Positions 17,788 to 28,032 of a stretch of DNA of 38,600 nt are shown in pieces. Origin of the DNA: an uncultured Pelagibacteraceae bacterium (GTDB taxonomy: Bacteria; Pseudomonadota; Alphaproteobacteria; Pelagibacterales; Pelagibacteraceae); assembly GCA_902539165.1 (NCBI GenBank), contig CACBHY010000007.1, forward strand, positions 1 to 38,600, written 5' to 3'. Position 1 is the first letter of the stretch, and each line of letters opens with the position of its first letter. The translations under genes were made by a program, and so were the position numbers. The notes under the pieces are model-generated. The model was not told where the DNA came from, ran no database searches, and saw only the letters and a program-made list of their open reading frames with translations.

Positions 17788-20640
17788 ATGATGAAAAAGA
17801 TAGTTATTAAGGGTGCTAAAGAACATAATTTGAAGAATGTTTCTGTTGAAATTCCAAAAGATAAATTTGTCGTAATTACAGGTCTCTCTGGGTCAGGAAA
17901 ATCATCTTTAGCATTTGACACTATCTATGCTGAGGGTCAAAGAAGATATGTTGAAAGTTTATCAGCATATGCAAGACAATTTTTGGATAAAATGAAAAAA
18001 CCAAATGTTGATCTTATCGAAGGATTAAGTCCTGCAATTGCCATTGAACAAAAAAATACATCAAAAAATCCAAGATCTACAGTTGCTACTGTTACTGAGA
18101 TTTATGACTATATGCGTGTACTCTATGCAAGAGCGGGTATTCCCTACTCTCCATTTACTGGTAAACCAATAACATCTCAAACCATAACTCAAATAGTAGA
18201 TTTAATTAAAAAACTTCCTAAAAAATCTACAATTTATATATACGCACCTGTTGTCAGAGGACGTAAAGGTGAATACAGAAAAGATATTTTAAGTTATAAA
18301 CGAAGAGGATTCAGAAAAATTAAAATCGATAATATTTTATACGATATTGAAAAATCTCCTAACTTAGATAAAAAACTAAAACATGATATTTCAGTTTTAG
18401 TTGATAGAATTGTTTTAAACTCAAAATTGGGAAATAGATTGGCTGAAAGTGTTGAAACAGCTGTTAATCTTGCAAACGGACTAGTTTTTGTTGAATATGA
18501 AGATGAAACATTACCTCAAAAACATCGAAAAATTGAAAAGTTAATTTATTCAACAAAGTTTGCTTGTCCAGAAAGTGGATTTACAATTGAAGAAATAGAG
18601 CCAAGATTATTCTCATTTAACAGTCCTTATGGTGCCTGTGAAGAATGTGAAGGTATTGGCATGAAACTAAATGTTGATCCAAACCTTGTTGTACCTGATG
18701 AAAGAAAAAGTTTAGCCGATGGTGCAATTGAACCTTGGGCAAAATCAACAACTTTATATTACGCACAAACATTATCGTCTTTAGCAAAACATTATGGTTT
18801 TTCATTAGATGAAAAATGGAAAAAACTTCCAAAAAAAATTAAAGATATAATTCTTTATGGATCAGATGAGGATGAAATAAAATTTAATTATGACGATGGT
18901 TATGAAAAATATTCTTATAAAAAAACATTCGAAGGAGTTATTAATAATCTTGAGAGAAGATTTTTAGAGTCTGATAGCGAATGGAAAAGAGAAGTTATAG
19001 CTGAATATCAATCAGATACTGCATGTGAGGCTTGTAATGGAGACCGTCTAAAAGAAGAAGCATTATGTGTTAAAATTAATGGTCTTAATATTAGTGAAGT
19101 TACCAAAAAATCAATATCTGACTCAGCTGAATGGTTTAAAGATTTAGTAAATCATATAGATAAAAGACAATTTAAAATTGCAGAACATGTACTCAAAGAA
19201 ATTAACGAAAGATTAAATTTTTTACTTAATGTGGGTTTAGATTACTTAACTTTATCAAGAGAGTCTGGCACATTATCTGGTGGAGAAGCTCAGAGAATAA
19301 GATTAGCCTCTCAAATAGGTTCAGGTTTGACTGGTGTACTTTATGTACTAGATGAACCATCAATTGGATTACACCAAAAAGATAATGTTAAACTTATAAA
19401 TGCTTTAAAAAGATTAAGAGATCTTGGTAACACAGTAATAGTTGTTGAACATGACACAGAGACTATGGAAAACGCAGATCATATTATAGACCTTGGACCT
19501 CAAGCTGGAACTAATGGTGGTCAAGTAACATCGCAAGGCACTTATGATGAAATTAAGAAAGATAAAAATAGTATTACAGGTCAATACCTTGCAAACAAAA
19601 AGAAAATTGAAATTCCTAAATCTAGACGAATAGCTAAAAATGGAAGATTTGTTGAAATCAATGGAGCAACGGGAAATAATTTAAATAATGTAAATCTTAA
19701 AATTCCAACAGGAACATTCACCTGTGTAACTGGCGTATCTGGTAGTGGTAAATCTACGTTAATATTACAAACACTTTTTCATGCCTTAAATTTAACTCTA
19801 AATAATAAAGCTAAAAAGGCGCCTAAAGCCTTTAAAGGATATAAGGGTGTTGAATTAATCGATAAAATTATTGATATAGACCAGTCTCCGATTGGAAGAA
19901 CACCTAGATCAAATCCTGCAACCTATACCGGTGCTTTTGGGCCAATCAGAGATTGGTTTACAAGTTTACCTGAGTCTAAAACAAGAGGTTATAAGCCTGG
20001 TAGATTTTCATTTAATGTTAAAGGTGGAAGATGTGAGGCATGTGAAGGTGACGGTGTAATTACGTATGAAATGCACTTTTTACCAGATGTTTATATTCAG
20101 TGTGATGAGTGTAAGGGTACAAGATATAATAGAGAAACATTAGAAATAAAATTTAAGGGTAAAAGTATTGCAGATGTTTTAGATATGTCAGTTGACGAAG
20201 GTTGTGAGTATTTTGAAAATATATCAAATATTAAAACAAAATTATTAACTTTAAAAAAAGTTGGTTTGGGTTACATAAAAATAGGTCAACAAGCAACAAC
20301 CCTTTCAGGTGGTGAGGCTCAAAGAATTAAACTTGCTAAAGAGTTGTCTAAAAGATCCACAGGTAGAACAATGTATATACTAGATGAGCCCACAACTGGT
20401 TTGCATCAGCATGATATTAAAAAACTTTTAGAAATTCTTCATACTTTTGTAAAACTAGGTAACACTGTTGTAGTAATTGAGCATAATTTGGATGTTATTA
20501 AAACAGCAGATTATATTGTTGATATGGGTCCTGAAGGTGGTGTTAAGGGTGGTAAAATTATCGCAGAGGGTAAACCAGAAGAAGTTACAAAAATCAAAGA
20601 CAGTTATACTGGTCAGTTTTTAAAACCCTTATTAAATTAA
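17788..20640 (+). CDS. uvrA: Excinuclease ABC subunit A
   Basis: A 950-aa dimeric ABC ATPase that finds bulky lesions for nucleotide excision repair. Two P-loops ([11 protein letters not shown] near 30-40 and [11 protein letters not shown] in the second half) and two LSGGEAQRI signatures with LDEPS/LDEPT Walker B motifs are present. The second zinc module is intact (CEACEGDG ... [10 protein letters not shown]). The first reads CPESGF ... CEECEGIG, with Ser replacing one Cys; I recall this form from other alphaproteobacterial UvrA. Start ATG 17788 or the adjacent ATG 17791 is undecided. Confidence 0.98.
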   Translation: MMKKIVIKGAKEHNLKNVSVEIPKDKFVVITGLSGSGKSSLAFDTIYAEGQRRYVESLSAYARQFLDKMKKPNVDLIEGLSPAIAIEQKNTSKNPRSTVATVTEIYDYMRVLYARAGIPYSPFTGKPITSQTITQIVDLIKKLPKKSTIYIYAPVVRGRKGEYRKDILSYKRRGFRKIKIDNILYDIEKSPNLDKKLKHDISVLVDRIVLNSKLGNRLAESVETAVNLANGLVFVEYEDETLPQKHRKIEKLIYSTKFACPESGFTIEEIEPRLFSFNSPYGACEECEGIGMKLNVDPNLVVPDERKSLADGAIEPWAKSTTLYYAQTLSSLAKHYGFSLDEKWKKLPKKIKDIILYGSDEDEIKFNYDDGYEKYSYKKTFEGVINNLERRFLESDSEWKREVIAEYQSDTACEACNGDRLKEEALCVKINGLNISEVTKKSISDSAEWFKDLVNHIDKRQFKIAEHVLKEINERLNFLLNVGLDYLTLSRESGTLSGGEAQRIRLASQIGSGLTGVLYVLDEPSIGLHQKDNVKLINALKRLRDLGNTVIVVEHDTETMENADHIIDLGPQAGTNGGQVTSQGTYDEIKKDKNSITGQYLANKKKIEIPKSRRIAKNGRFVEINGATGNNLNNVNLKIPTGTFTCVTGVSGSGKSTLILQTLFHALNLTLNNKAKKAPKAFKGYKGVELIDKIIDIDQSPIGRTPRSNPATYTGAFGPIRDWFTSLPESKTRGYKPGRFSFNVKGGRCEACEGDGVITYEMHFLPDVYIQCDECKGTRYNRETLEIKFKGKSIADVLDMSVDEGCEYFENISNIKTKLLTLKKVGLGYIKIGQQATTLSGGEAQRIKLAKELSKRSTGRTMYILDEPTTGLHQHDIKKLLEILHTFVKLGNTVVVIEHNLDVIKTADYIVDMGPEGGVKGGKIIAEGKPEEVTKIKDSYTGQFLKPLLN

Positions 20641-20690
20641 ATATAAAAACTTAAAAATAATCAAAATTTAGTGTATAGTTTGAAAGAATC

Positions 20691-21293
20691 ATGAGTAACT
20701 TATTATCTTCATTATCAAAAACTATTCACGCATCGTTGGCTTTAGCAATAATTTTATTTGTTGGAATGTTTTTTCAAAATGAAGGTATTGCCTTTGACAC
20801 ATTATTTTGGAGTTGGTTATTTAGATATATTCATGTTCTAGTTGCAATAATGTGGATTGGACTACTTTGGTATTTCAATTTTGTTCAAATTCCAAACATG
20901 GCTAAAATTCCAGATGAACAAAAGCCAGCTATAGGAAAAGTGATAGCTCCAGCAGCTTTATTTTATTTTAGATGGGCTGCAGCCTTTACTGTTCTATCTG
21001 GTTTAATATTAGCTTGGCTAAATGGTTATCTACATGATGCAATGACTTTTAGTATTGGTTCGGGCATTCCAAAACATACTGCAATTGGAATTGGAATGTG
21101 GCTGGGTATTATAATGGCTTTTAACGTTTGGTTTGTAATATGGCCAAATCAAAAAAGAGCATTAGGAATTGTTGAAACTGATCCTGAAACAAAAGCAAAG
21201 TCTGCTAAAACAGCAATGTTATTTTCTAGAACAAATACACTTCTATCTCTACCGATGTTACTAACAATGGTAGCTGCACAAAATATTTACTAA
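20691..21293 (+). CDS. PuuD N-terminal-like membrane protein (urate oxidase N family)
   Basis: A 200-aa integral membrane protein with about five hydrophobic segments. FRYIHVLVAIMWIGLLWYFNFVQ (H48), the FYFRWAAAFTVLSGL helix and NVWFVIWPNQKRAL resemble the membrane domain of PuuD-type urate hydroxylase (Urate_ox_N family). Complete PuuD proteins add a cytochrome c domain of about 150-200 aa; here there is none and no CxxCH. Urate oxidation is therefore not established; it may be a stand-alone haem or quinone-linked membrane protein. It follows uvrA by 50 bp and converges on secF with 5 bp between stops. Confidence 0.65.
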   Translation: MSNLLSSLSKTIHASLALAIILFVGMFFQNEGIAFDTLFWSWLFRYIHVLVAIMWIGLLWYFNFVQIPNMAKIPDEQKPAIGKVIAPAALFYFRWAAAFTVLSGLILAWLNGYLHDAMTFSIGSGIPKHTAIGIGMWLGIIMAFNVWFVIWPNQKRALGIVETDPETKAKSAKTAMLFSRTNTLLSLPMLLTMVAAQNIY

Positions 21294-21303
21294 AATATTT
21301 ACT
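21280..21303. repeat. Perfect 12-bp tandem duplication across convergent stops
   Basis: The unit AAAATATTTACT occurs twice back to back. The first copy carries most of the stop region of the PuuD-like gene and the second carries the secF stop (TTA at 21299-21301). It probably arose by slippage and is the whole intergenic junction. Confidence 0.6.
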
Positions 21304-22189
21304 TACTATCGTCCTCTCTTAAGACAGTTTTTTGAGAAACTCTTAATCTAACCAATACTGTATTGGCAATATAAATTGATGAATAAGTTCCAAAAATAAC
21401 TCCTAAAATCATTGCTAGTGAAAATCCTTTTAAGATTTCACCACCAAAGAAGTAAATAGCAAGCAATGCAAGTAAAGTTGTTGCGGAAGTAATTATTGTT
21501 CTAGATAAGGTTTCGTTTATTGAAATATTGGTTAATTCAAAAATTTTTATATCTGAATATTTTCTTAAATTTTCTCTAACACGGTCAAATATTACAACTG
21601 TGTCATTCATTGAGTAACCAACAATAGTTAAAACAGCAGCTATGATTGATAAGTTAATTTCTAAACTAAATAGAGAAAAAACTCCAAGGGTGACGATTAC
21701 ATCGTGAAATAATGCTAAAATTGCTCCAAGACTAAATTGCCACTCAAACCTTATCCAAATGTAAATAAGCATTATTGCAAGTGATAATGATATTGCAATT
21801 ACACCTGATTTTAATAATTCAGCACTAACTTTAGGGCCCACATTCTCAACTCTTCTAAAATCATAATTATTACCAAAAGATTTATCGAGATTTACCTTTA
21901 TTTCTTCAATAATATTTTTCTTATTATCTTTATTTTCAAATTTTATTAAAAAATCATTATCAGAACCGAATTTTTTAACTGATACATCACCTAGATTCAT
22001 TTGACTAAATTTATCTCTAAGAGTGCTAACATTAATTTTGGTATCGTTGGATCTTAATTCAATCAAGGTTCCACCTTTAAAATCAATACCAAAATTAAGG
22101 CCTTTAAAAATTAATAACAGTAATGAAACAATAATTAGAACAGTAGATAAAACGTTAAAATGATTATAATATTTGTTGAAGGCAATCAT
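21299..22189 (-). CDS. secF: Protein-export membrane protein SecF
   Basis: A 296-aa RND-like subunit that with SecD uses the proton-motive force to assist late Sec export. Helix 1 is followed by LNFGIDFKGGTLIELR, a periplasmic domain, and then a five-helix block with VGYSMNDTVVIFDRVREN and TTLLALLAIYFFGG, the SecF hallmarks. Its start codon shares one base with the secD stop, so translation is coupled. Confidence 0.97.
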   Translation of the reverse strand: MIAFNKYYNHFNVLSTVLIIVSLLLLIFKGLNFGIDFKGGTLIELRSNDTKINVSTLRDKFSQMNLGDVSVKKFGSDNDFLIKFENKDNKKNIIEEIKVNLDKSFGNNYDFRRVENVGPKVSAELLKSGVIAISLSLAIMLIYIWIRFEWQFSLGAILALFHDVIVTLGVFSLFSLEINLSIIAAVLTIVGYSMNDTVVIFDRVRENLRKYSDIKIFELTNISINETLSRTIITSATTLLALLAIYFFGGEILKGFSLAMILGVIFGTYSSIYIANTVLVRLRVSQKTVLREDDSK

Positions 22190-23742
22190 TAGATTAATTT
22201 CCCACTATTTTTATTTTTAGATACATAAAGACTAGTAAATAACCTTGCTATAAAATAAACCGAAAACAATGTTGTAAATATTCCAACACCAAGAGTTACA
22301 GCAAAACCTTTAACAGGCCCTGAGCCCATAAAGAATAGAACTACTGCTGCTAGTAAAGTTGTTATGTTAGCATCAATAATGGCAGTTCTAGACTTCGTGT
22401 AACCTCCATCAAATGCTAAAATATTATTAGTCTCATCTTTTAACTCTTCTTTAATCCTCTCAAAAATTAAAACATTCGCATCAACTGCCATACCTACAGT
22501 TAAAATTATTCCTGCTATTCCTGGTAATGTTAAGGTTGCTTCAAATAAAGTTAAAACACCTAAAAGAATAAACAAATTAATTATTAGTGTAGCGTTAGTT
22601 ATTAGACCAAAAAATTTATACTTAACAAACATGAATATAATCACTAACAAAAAACCAATTGCTAATGCTATCATTCCAGCGTTAATTGAGTCTTGTCCGA
22701 GATCTGGTCCAACTGTTCTCTCTTCTATAATATCTAACGGAGCAGGTAAGGCTCCTGATCTTAGTAATAATGCCAAATCTGTTGCAGATTGAAATGTAAA
22801 TCCTCCACTAATTTGGCCAGACCCACTTGCTATTGTATCTCTTACGACAGGTGCACTTATAATTTTGCCGTCTAAAACAATAGCTAACTGTTTTCCAATA
22901 CCAGTTGAGGTTGCTTTACCAAATCTTTTGGCCCCTACTCTGTCTAAAGTAAAAGATACAATTGTTTGGTTATTTTGTGTATCCATTTTAGGCTGAGCAT
23001 CTAAAAGATTTTCACCACTTATTATAATTCTTTTACTTACATTAGCTTCTTGAGTTCCGTCTTCAAATTCTAATTTTTCAACTCCAAATCTGTCATCATC
23101 ATTTTGGGTTACAAACCTAAACGTAAGGTTGGCAGTTTTACCAAGAAGAGATTTGATCCTCATGGGATCATCTAAACCTGGAAGTTCTACTAAAATTCTA
23201 TTGTTACCTCTTTTTAAAATATTAGGTTCATTCGTACCAACCTCGTCAACTCTTCTACGAACAATTTCAATAGCTTGATCTTGAGAAGATGTTTTAAGAG
23301 TTATAAGGCCTTGACGAGAAAAATTTACTTTTAAATATAAACCTGTATCTTCGATTTCTAATTGATGAGATTTAAATCTTGGATAGTATGGGTTTATTTC
23401 ACTTTTCTCATCTTGAAAAATATCTATAACTTTTTGCTTATTTTCATCTGAAACGTTAAAGAAAATATTTTTATCAACTATTTTTATATTGTTAATTTTA
23501 ATATCTTTATCTTTAAAGTAATTCCTAAAGGTGGTTGTAAGATTTTGAAGTTTTTGCTCAATTACTGGCTCGTTATCAATTTCGAGTAATAAGTATGAAC
23601 CACCTTGAAGATCTAAACCTAGATTAATTTTTTTATTAAAAAAACCATCATCAAACTTAAATAGATTTGAGGATGCAATTAAAACAAATAATAAAGAAAA
23701 AATAGTTATAAATACAATTCGTAACTTTGAAAAATAAAGCAC
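22189..23742 (-). CDS. secD: Protein-export membrane protein SecD
   Basis: A 517-aa partner of SecF. LGLDLQGGSYLLLEID follows the first helix, the large periplasmic P1 region includes RRRVDEVGTNEPNI, and the C-terminal membrane block has AVDANVLIFERIKEEL and TTLLAAVVLFFMGSGPVKGFA. yajC-secD-secF is the classic order, with yajC 14 bp upstream. Confidence 0.97.
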   Translation of the reverse strand: MLYFSKLRIVFITIFSLLFVLIASSNLFKFDDGFFNKKINLGLDLQGGSYLLLEIDNEPVIEQKLQNLTTTFRNYFKDKDIKINNIKIVDKNIFFNVSDENKQKVIDIFQDEKSEINPYYPRFKSHQLEIEDTGLYLKVNFSRQGLITLKTSSQDQAIEIVRRRVDEVGTNEPNILKRGNNRILVELPGLDDPMRIKSLLGKTANLTFRFVTQNDDDRFGVEKLEFEDGTQEANVSKRIIISGENLLDAQPKMDTQNNQTIVSFTLDRVGAKRFGKATSTGIGKQLAIVLDGKIISAPVVRDTIASGSGQISGGFTFQSATDLALLLRSGALPAPLDIIEERTVGPDLGQDSINAGMIALAIGFLLVIIFMFVKYKFFGLITNATLIINLFILLGVLTLFEATLTLPGIAGIILTVGMAVDANVLIFERIKEELKDETNNILAFDGGYTKSRTAIIDANITTLLAAVVLFFMGSGPVKGFAVTLGVGIFTTLFSVYFIARLFTSLYVSKNKNSGKLI

Positions 23743-23756
23743 TTATCTAAAATTAA

Positions 23757-24044
23757 TTATTTTTTAACTTCTTGGGTATTTTGAAGACTTTGAATACCTG
23801 TAGCTTTTACAACTTCAACTTTAATATTTTCAGCTATTTCTACTTCTACTTTGTCGTTATCTATAAGTCTCTCAACTGTGCCAGTGATACCTCCTGAAGT
23901 AATAACTTTGTCACCTCTTTTAAGGTTTTCAACCATAGCTTTATGCTCTTTTACTTTTTTTTGTTGAGGTCTAATTAAGAAAAAATAAAAAATAACAAAT
24001 ATTAAAATTAACGGTATAAATTGTCCTATTCCTGAACCTTCCAT
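23757..24044 (-). CDS. yajC: Sec translocase accessory subunit YajC
   Basis: A 95-aa single-pass inner-membrane protein (helix about 9-22, then FLIRPQQKKVKEHKAMVENL and GDKVITSGGITGTV). It associates with SecDF. The start is supported by one of the few strong Shine-Dalgarno sequences in the window, AAGGAG at 24049-24054, 4 nt before the ATG. A 55-bp gap separates it from serS. Confidence 0.96.
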   Translation of the reverse strand: MEGSGIGQFIPLILIFVIFYFFLIRPQQKKVKEHKAMVENLKRGDKVITSGGITGTVERLIDNDKVEVEIAENIKVEVVKATGIQSLQNTQEVKK

Positions 24045-24099
24045 AATTCTCCTTTTAAATATGGTGCATATTTATACTATCTATATCTCTAAAACAACT

Positions 24100-25359
24100 T
24101 TATTTCTGTGAAATTAATTCTAAATTATTCATATATTCTCTAAGAACTTTAGGAACAACAATCGATCCATCTTTTTGCTGATAATTTTCCAATACCGCTA
24201 TTAAAGTCCTACCGACTGCAAGCCCGCTTCCATTTAAAGTACCAACAAAGACAGTTTCTTTATTTGTGTTTTTATATCTAGTTTTCATTCTTTGAGCTTG
24301 GAATGTAGAACAAGATGAACATGAAGAAATTTCACGATATTTATTTTCTGATGGTAACCAAACTTCAATATCATATGTTTTTTCAGCACTAAAACCCATA
24401 TCCCCGGAACATAAAATAACTTTTCTGTAAGGTAGTTCCAATTTATCAAGAATATCAGTTGCACAATTTGTCATTCTTTCTAACTCTTCCAAACAATTTT
24501 CTTTTTCAACAATGCTTACTAGTTCAACTTTATAAAATTGATGTTGTCTAATCATTCCTTTAGTATCCTTGCCATAACTTCCAGCTTCTTTTCTAAAACA
24601 AGGTGTTGATGCTACAAATCTCATCGGAAGATGACTTTGATCAACTATTTTATCTTTGACAATATTTGTTAAAATTACTTCAGCTGTAGGAATTAAAAAT
24701 TTTCGATCTGATCCTTCATCAAATTTGATTTCAAACTGATCGTTTTCAAATTTAGGTAACTGACCAGTTCCGTACATTGTGTTATCTGAAGCAATCAAAG
24801 GAGGTGATATTTCTTGATATCCATTTTTATTAATATGAGTATCCAACATAAAATTAGATAAGGCTCGCTCTAGTAAAGCTAAGTGGTTTTTTACAAAAAC
24901 AAATCGAGATCCTGTAGTTTTAGTTGCTAGATCAAAATCCAGCATTCCAAGGTTCTCACCAAGCTCATAATGAGATTTAGGTTTAAAATCGAATTTTGGT
25001 ATGTTTCCTGTTTTTAATACTTCTACATTATCATTTTCATCTTTACCATTTGGAACATCTTCATGGGGAATATTGGGTATATTAGATAGTAAACTGTCTA
25101 AATCTGTTTTTATTTTTTTTTGTAAATCGGTTAATTTATCTAATTCTAATGTGAGTTCTTTAGATTTTTTAAATAAAGTTTCATCTTTAGATTTTGAAAT
25201 ATCTTTTTTTTCTTTTTCAATAGCCTCTTTTTTTTGAATTAAATCTCTATTTTCTTCATCTAATTTTTGTAATTTTTTAAAATCAATTTTTAAAGATCTT
25301 TTTTTTAAAGCTTTTTCAAAACCAGGGAAATCTTTTCTAATTTCCTTTAAATTATGCAT
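24100..25359 (-). CDS. serS: Seryl-tRNA synthetase
   Basis: A 419-aa class II synthetase. The N-terminal long antiparallel coiled coil (about 25-105, Lys/Glu-rich) contacts the long variable arm of tRNA-Ser. The catalytic core has motif 2 (RFVASTPCFRKEAGSYGKDTKG split over the segment) and motif 3 (NGSGLAVGRTLIAVLENYQ). Length is standard. The start overlaps the tatC end by 8 bp. The cognate tRNA-Ser(UGA) is also in this window. Confidence 0.97.
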   Translation of the reverse strand: MHNLKEIRKDFPGFEKALKKRSLKIDFKKLQKLDEENRDLIQKKEAIEKEKKDISKSKDETLFKKSKELTLELDKLTDLQKKIKTDLDSLLSNIPNIPHEDVPNGKDENDNVEVLKTGNIPKFDFKPKSHYELGENLGMLDFDLATKTTGSRFVFVKNHLALLERALSNFMLDTHINKNGYQEISPPLIASDNTMYGTGQLPKFENDQFEIKFDEGSDRKFLIPTAEVILTNIVKDKIVDQSHLPMRFVASTPCFRKEAGSYGKDTKGMIRQHQFYKVELVSIVEKENCLEELERMTNCATDILDKLELPYRKVILCSGDMGFSAEKTYDIEVWLPSENKYREISSCSSCSTFQAQRMKTRYKNTNKETVFVGTLNGSGLAVGRTLIAVLENYQQKDGSIVVPKVLREYMNNLELISQK

Positions 25360-26122
25360 CAGTTTTTTCTAAATTTTTGTTTTCTATAAATTTTACTGAA
25401 AATATTGATAATTCATATAAAATTAACAATGGTATCGCTAATCCTATTTGTGTAATTGGATCTGGTGGGGTTAACAAAGCAGCAGCAGCAAAAATTATAA
25501 CCACAACATACTTTCTTCTGTCTTTTAAAAACTGGCTATCTACAACGCCTATTCTTGCTAGAAGACTTAACACAACAGGTAATTGAAAACTAATTCCAAA
25601 AGCAAAAATTAATTTCATAACCAATGACAAGTATTCATTTACTTTTGCTTCTAGTTGTATTGGCAAACTTGTTGATAAACCAGTACTCTCAAATGATAAA
25701 AAAAACTTTATTGCTAGAGGCATGATCAAATAATAAACCAACATACCTCCAAGAAAGAAAAGAATTGGTGTAAGTATTAAGTAAGGTAAAATTGCTATTT
25801 TTTCATGCTTATATAAACCTGGTGCAATGAATTTCCATATTTGCATTAAAATAAATGGGCAGGTTACAAAAAAAGCAGTAAAAAAAGACACTTTTAAATA
25901 TGTCAGAAAAGTTTCTTGAAGTGCTGTAAAGATTAATCTTCTATCTGAGCCATCATCTTTTACAGCTTTAGCAAATGGATCAACCAAAAAACCATAAATA
26001 TATTCAGCAAAGAAATAGCAACCAATGAAAAATATAAATAAAAAAATAAAACTATGTATCAGTCTTTTTCTTAATTCAGTTAAATGACTAACAAAGCCAC
26101 TTTCTTTATCATCATTATTCAT
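25352..26122 (-). CDS. tatC: Twin-arginine translocase subunit TatC
   Basis: A 256-aa, six-helix inner-membrane protein that recognises twin-arginine signal peptides. HLTELRKRLIHS at the N-terminus, FFVTCPFILMQIWKFIAPGLY and FAFGISFQLPVVLSLL are hallmark segments, and AAALLTPPDPITQIGLAIPL closes the core. It overlaps tatB by 8 bp. Confidence 0.97.
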   Translation of the reverse strand: MNNDDKESGFVSHLTELRKRLIHSFIFLFIFFIGCYFFAEYIYGFLVDPFAKAVKDDGSDRRLIFTALQETFLTYLKVSFFTAFFVTCPFILMQIWKFIAPGLYKHEKIAILPYLILTPILFFLGGMLVYYLIMPLAIKFFLSFESTGLSTSLPIQLEAKVNEYLSLVMKLIFAFGISFQLPVVLSLLARIGVVDSQFLKDRRKYVVVIIFAAAALLTPPDPITQIGLAIPLLILYELSIFSVKFIENKNLEKTDA

Positions 26123-26333
26123 CTTTTTTTGTTTCTTTTTTTACATTTTCATTAATTTTTTCATCATCAATTTCCAAATTAGAAACCTCGTTTTGGATAT
26201 TGCTGACATATCTTTTTGCAGTGCCAATCCATGAACCTGCTTTTTTTAACATAACTGGAAAATCTTTAGGGCCAAGAACAACAATGGCGATAGCAACAAC
26301 TATCAATATCTCAAACCAACCAATAGTAGGCAT
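26115..26333 (-). CDS. tatB: Twin-arginine translocase subunit TatB
   Basis: A short 72-aa TatB. One N-terminal helix (GWFEILIVVAIAIVVLGPKD) contains the E-x-P-type FxxLGP region, followed by an amphipathic helix (VMLKKAGSWIGTAKRYVSNIQNEV). The C-terminal tail found in enterobacterial TatB is missing, as in many compact alphaproteobacteria. It lies 5 bp after tatA. Confidence 0.9.
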   Translation of the reverse strand: MPTIGWFEILIVVAIAIVVLGPKDFPVMLKKAGSWIGTAKRYVSNIQNEVSNLEIDDEKINENVKKETKKDE

Positions 26334-26338
26334 GTGAG

Positions 26339-26539
26339 TTATTCTTTATTATTGGAGTCTTTATTTTCGTCGGGAATATTTTTTGGCTCCGTATCGTCAG
26401 TTACATCTGACGCCATACCTTTTTTAAAGCTTTTAATACCTTTGGCAACATCTCCCATCAAACTAGAGATTTTACCTCGTCCAAATAATAAGACTACCAA
26501 TATTACAACAACTGCTATTTGCCAAATTCCTATGCTCAT
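26339..26539 (-). CDS. tatA: Twin-arginine translocase subunit TatA
   Basis: A 66-aa pore-forming subunit. [21 protein letters not shown] is the transmembrane helix plus the FGxxKI hinge, then [16 protein letters not shown] forms the amphipathic helix, ending in an acidic tail. It is first of tatABC and follows scpB after 46 bp. Confidence 0.95.
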   Translation of the reverse strand: MSIGIWQIAVVVILVVLLFGRGKISSLMGDVAKGIKSFKKGMASDVTDDTEPKNIPDENKDSNNKE

Positions 26540-26585
26540 AGAAACTTATAACCTTTTTATGATTAATTTAAAAGTTACTTTTTCG

Positions 26586-27287
26586 TTATTCTTTTTCTTC
26601 ACTATCAAGAGTACTACTCAGCATCTCATCAATATTAGAATAAATATCTTCCTTTTTTTCTTCTTGCTTTTCTTTATAAAATTTTCCAGTTCCAAAGATA
26701 GCACTATCAACACTTGAGCTATCAATCATTCCAGCAGCACCTAATTCGTCAATATTTGGAAGATCTGATAGTTTTTGAATATTAAAATGACTTAAAAAAT
26801 CATCTGTGGTTACATATTGAATAGGTCTTCCAGGTACATCTTTTCTTCCTCCAGGTTTAACCCAGTTTAGCTCCATTAAGATATCAAGTGTATTTGTTCC
26901 AAAAGCTACACCTCTTATTTCCTCAATTTCAGCTCTTGTTACTGGCTGATGATAAACAATTATAGCTAAAGTTTCGACTGCAGCTCTTGATAATTTTTTT
27001 TCAACAGTCTTTTCCTGAGACATAAGATTAGCTAATTTAGGAGATGTTCTAAAAGACCATTTATCTTTTATACAAACTAAATTTATTCCTCGATTTGAGT
27101 ACTCTTGCTGTAATTTCTCTAATGATTTTTTAATGTTTAACTTTTTTGAAAGTTTACTCTCAATGGTGTCGATATCAAGTGGTTCGGCAGCAGCAAAAAT
27201 TACACCCTCTATTTCTTTTTCAATTTCAGTCAGTTTTGAGGGGAATTTGACTACATTATCTTTATTTATTTTTTGTTTTTTAATCAC
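26586..27287 (-). CDS. scpB: Segregation and condensation protein B
   Basis: A 233-aa winged-helix protein that with ScpA forms the kleisin complex of the SMC condensin. IEGVIFAAAEPLDIDTI, AAVETLAIIVYHQPVTRAEIEEIRG and the GRPIQYVTTDDFLSHF segment are diagnostic. A Lys/Glu-rich tail follows. It overlaps scpA by 8 bp. Confidence 0.95.
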   Translation of the reverse strand: MIKKQKINKDNVVKFPSKLTEIEKEIEGVIFAAAEPLDIDTIESKLSKKLNIKKSLEKLQQEYSNRGINLVCIKDKWSFRTSPKLANLMSQEKTVEKKLSRAAVETLAIIVYHQPVTRAEIEEIRGVAFGTNTLDILMELNWVKPGGRKDVPGRPIQYVTTDDFLSHFNIQKLSDLPNIDELGAAGMIDSSSVDSAIFGTGKFYKEKQEEKKEDIYSNIDEMLSSTLDSEEKE

Positions 27288-28023
27288 TTACTTCCTTTAC
27301 ATAGATATCATCAAATAGTTTTTCCTGTTTAATAGAAAGATTACCCTCTTTAGCAAGCTCAAGAGAACCAGCAAAAATTCCTGCTTTGCCAGTTCTTTTA
27401 TATCTAGAACCAGATTTAAAATTTGCAGGAATTAATTCATCAAGTTTTTTCCAGTCACCTAGTTTGCCAAAAAAATCTTTTATAGTTTTAATTCCATCTT
27501 CAGTAGTAAATACTGGTAATTTTGGAATATTCATTCTTTGAAAATCTTTAGTCATAATAATCGTTGAATAGGTTTTTAAAAGTTCAAATAAACTTAAATT
27601 ATATTCAGTGCTGTAAATAGATCTGATATTTCCTTTCATTCCTCTTGTTCTTATTTCACGACCTAGCCTTTTTCTCTTAAGCATTTGTTCTGAAAGTAAA
27701 CGAATAAGTTCTAATTTTTTTAGTTGTAACTTTAATTTCTCTGCTACTTCTTGAACTTTAAATTCTTCCTCAGGGGTTCCTGGTAATAATAACTTAGACT
27801 TTAAATAAGCAAGCCATGTTGCCATTAATAAATACTCCGAGGCTATTTCTAAATTTAAATCTTTTTCTTTTGTAATATATTCATGAAATTGATCTGCTAG
27901 CTTTGTTATTGATATTTCTTCAAGATCAACTTTTTGCGCTTTAGCTAAATCTAAAAGAACATCTAATGGACCGTTGTAGTTATTTATATCAACATTAAAC
28001 AAAGCAGAATCAGTCTCGGACAT
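27280..28023 (-). CDS. scpA: Segregation and condensation protein A (kleisin)
   Basis: A 247-aa kleisin. The N-terminus NYNGPLDVLLDLAKAQKVDLEEISI is the SMC-binding signature, followed by SEYLLMATWLAYLKSKLLLP. The C-terminal winged-helix region is present. The gene is 9 bp after nagZ and couples to scpB by an 8-bp overlap. Confidence 0.95.
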   Translation of the reverse strand: MSETDSALFNVDINNYNGPLDVLLDLAKAQKVDLEEISITKLADQFHEYITKEKDLNLEIASEYLLMATWLAYLKSKLLLPGTPEEEFKVQEVAEKLKLQLKKLELIRLLSEQMLKRKRLGREIRTRGMKGNIRSIYSTEYNLSLFELLKTYSTIIMTKDFQRMNIPKLPVFTTEDGIKTIKDFFGKLGDWKKLDELIPANFKSGSRYKRTGKAGIFAGSLELAKEGNLSIKQEKLFDDIYVKEVSD

Positions 28024-28032
28024 ATTAAGATA

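Noticed and set aside
18560..18660. Broken first zinc module in UvrA as a novel defect
   Set aside because: CPESGF in place of CPxCGF is, as far as I recall, common in alphaproteobacterial UvrA, so it is a lineage trait.
24045..24099. Riboswitch or T-box-like leader upstream of yajC or near serS
   Set aside because: Only 55 bp are available, with no stable stem or conserved core; serS overlaps tatC and has no leader.
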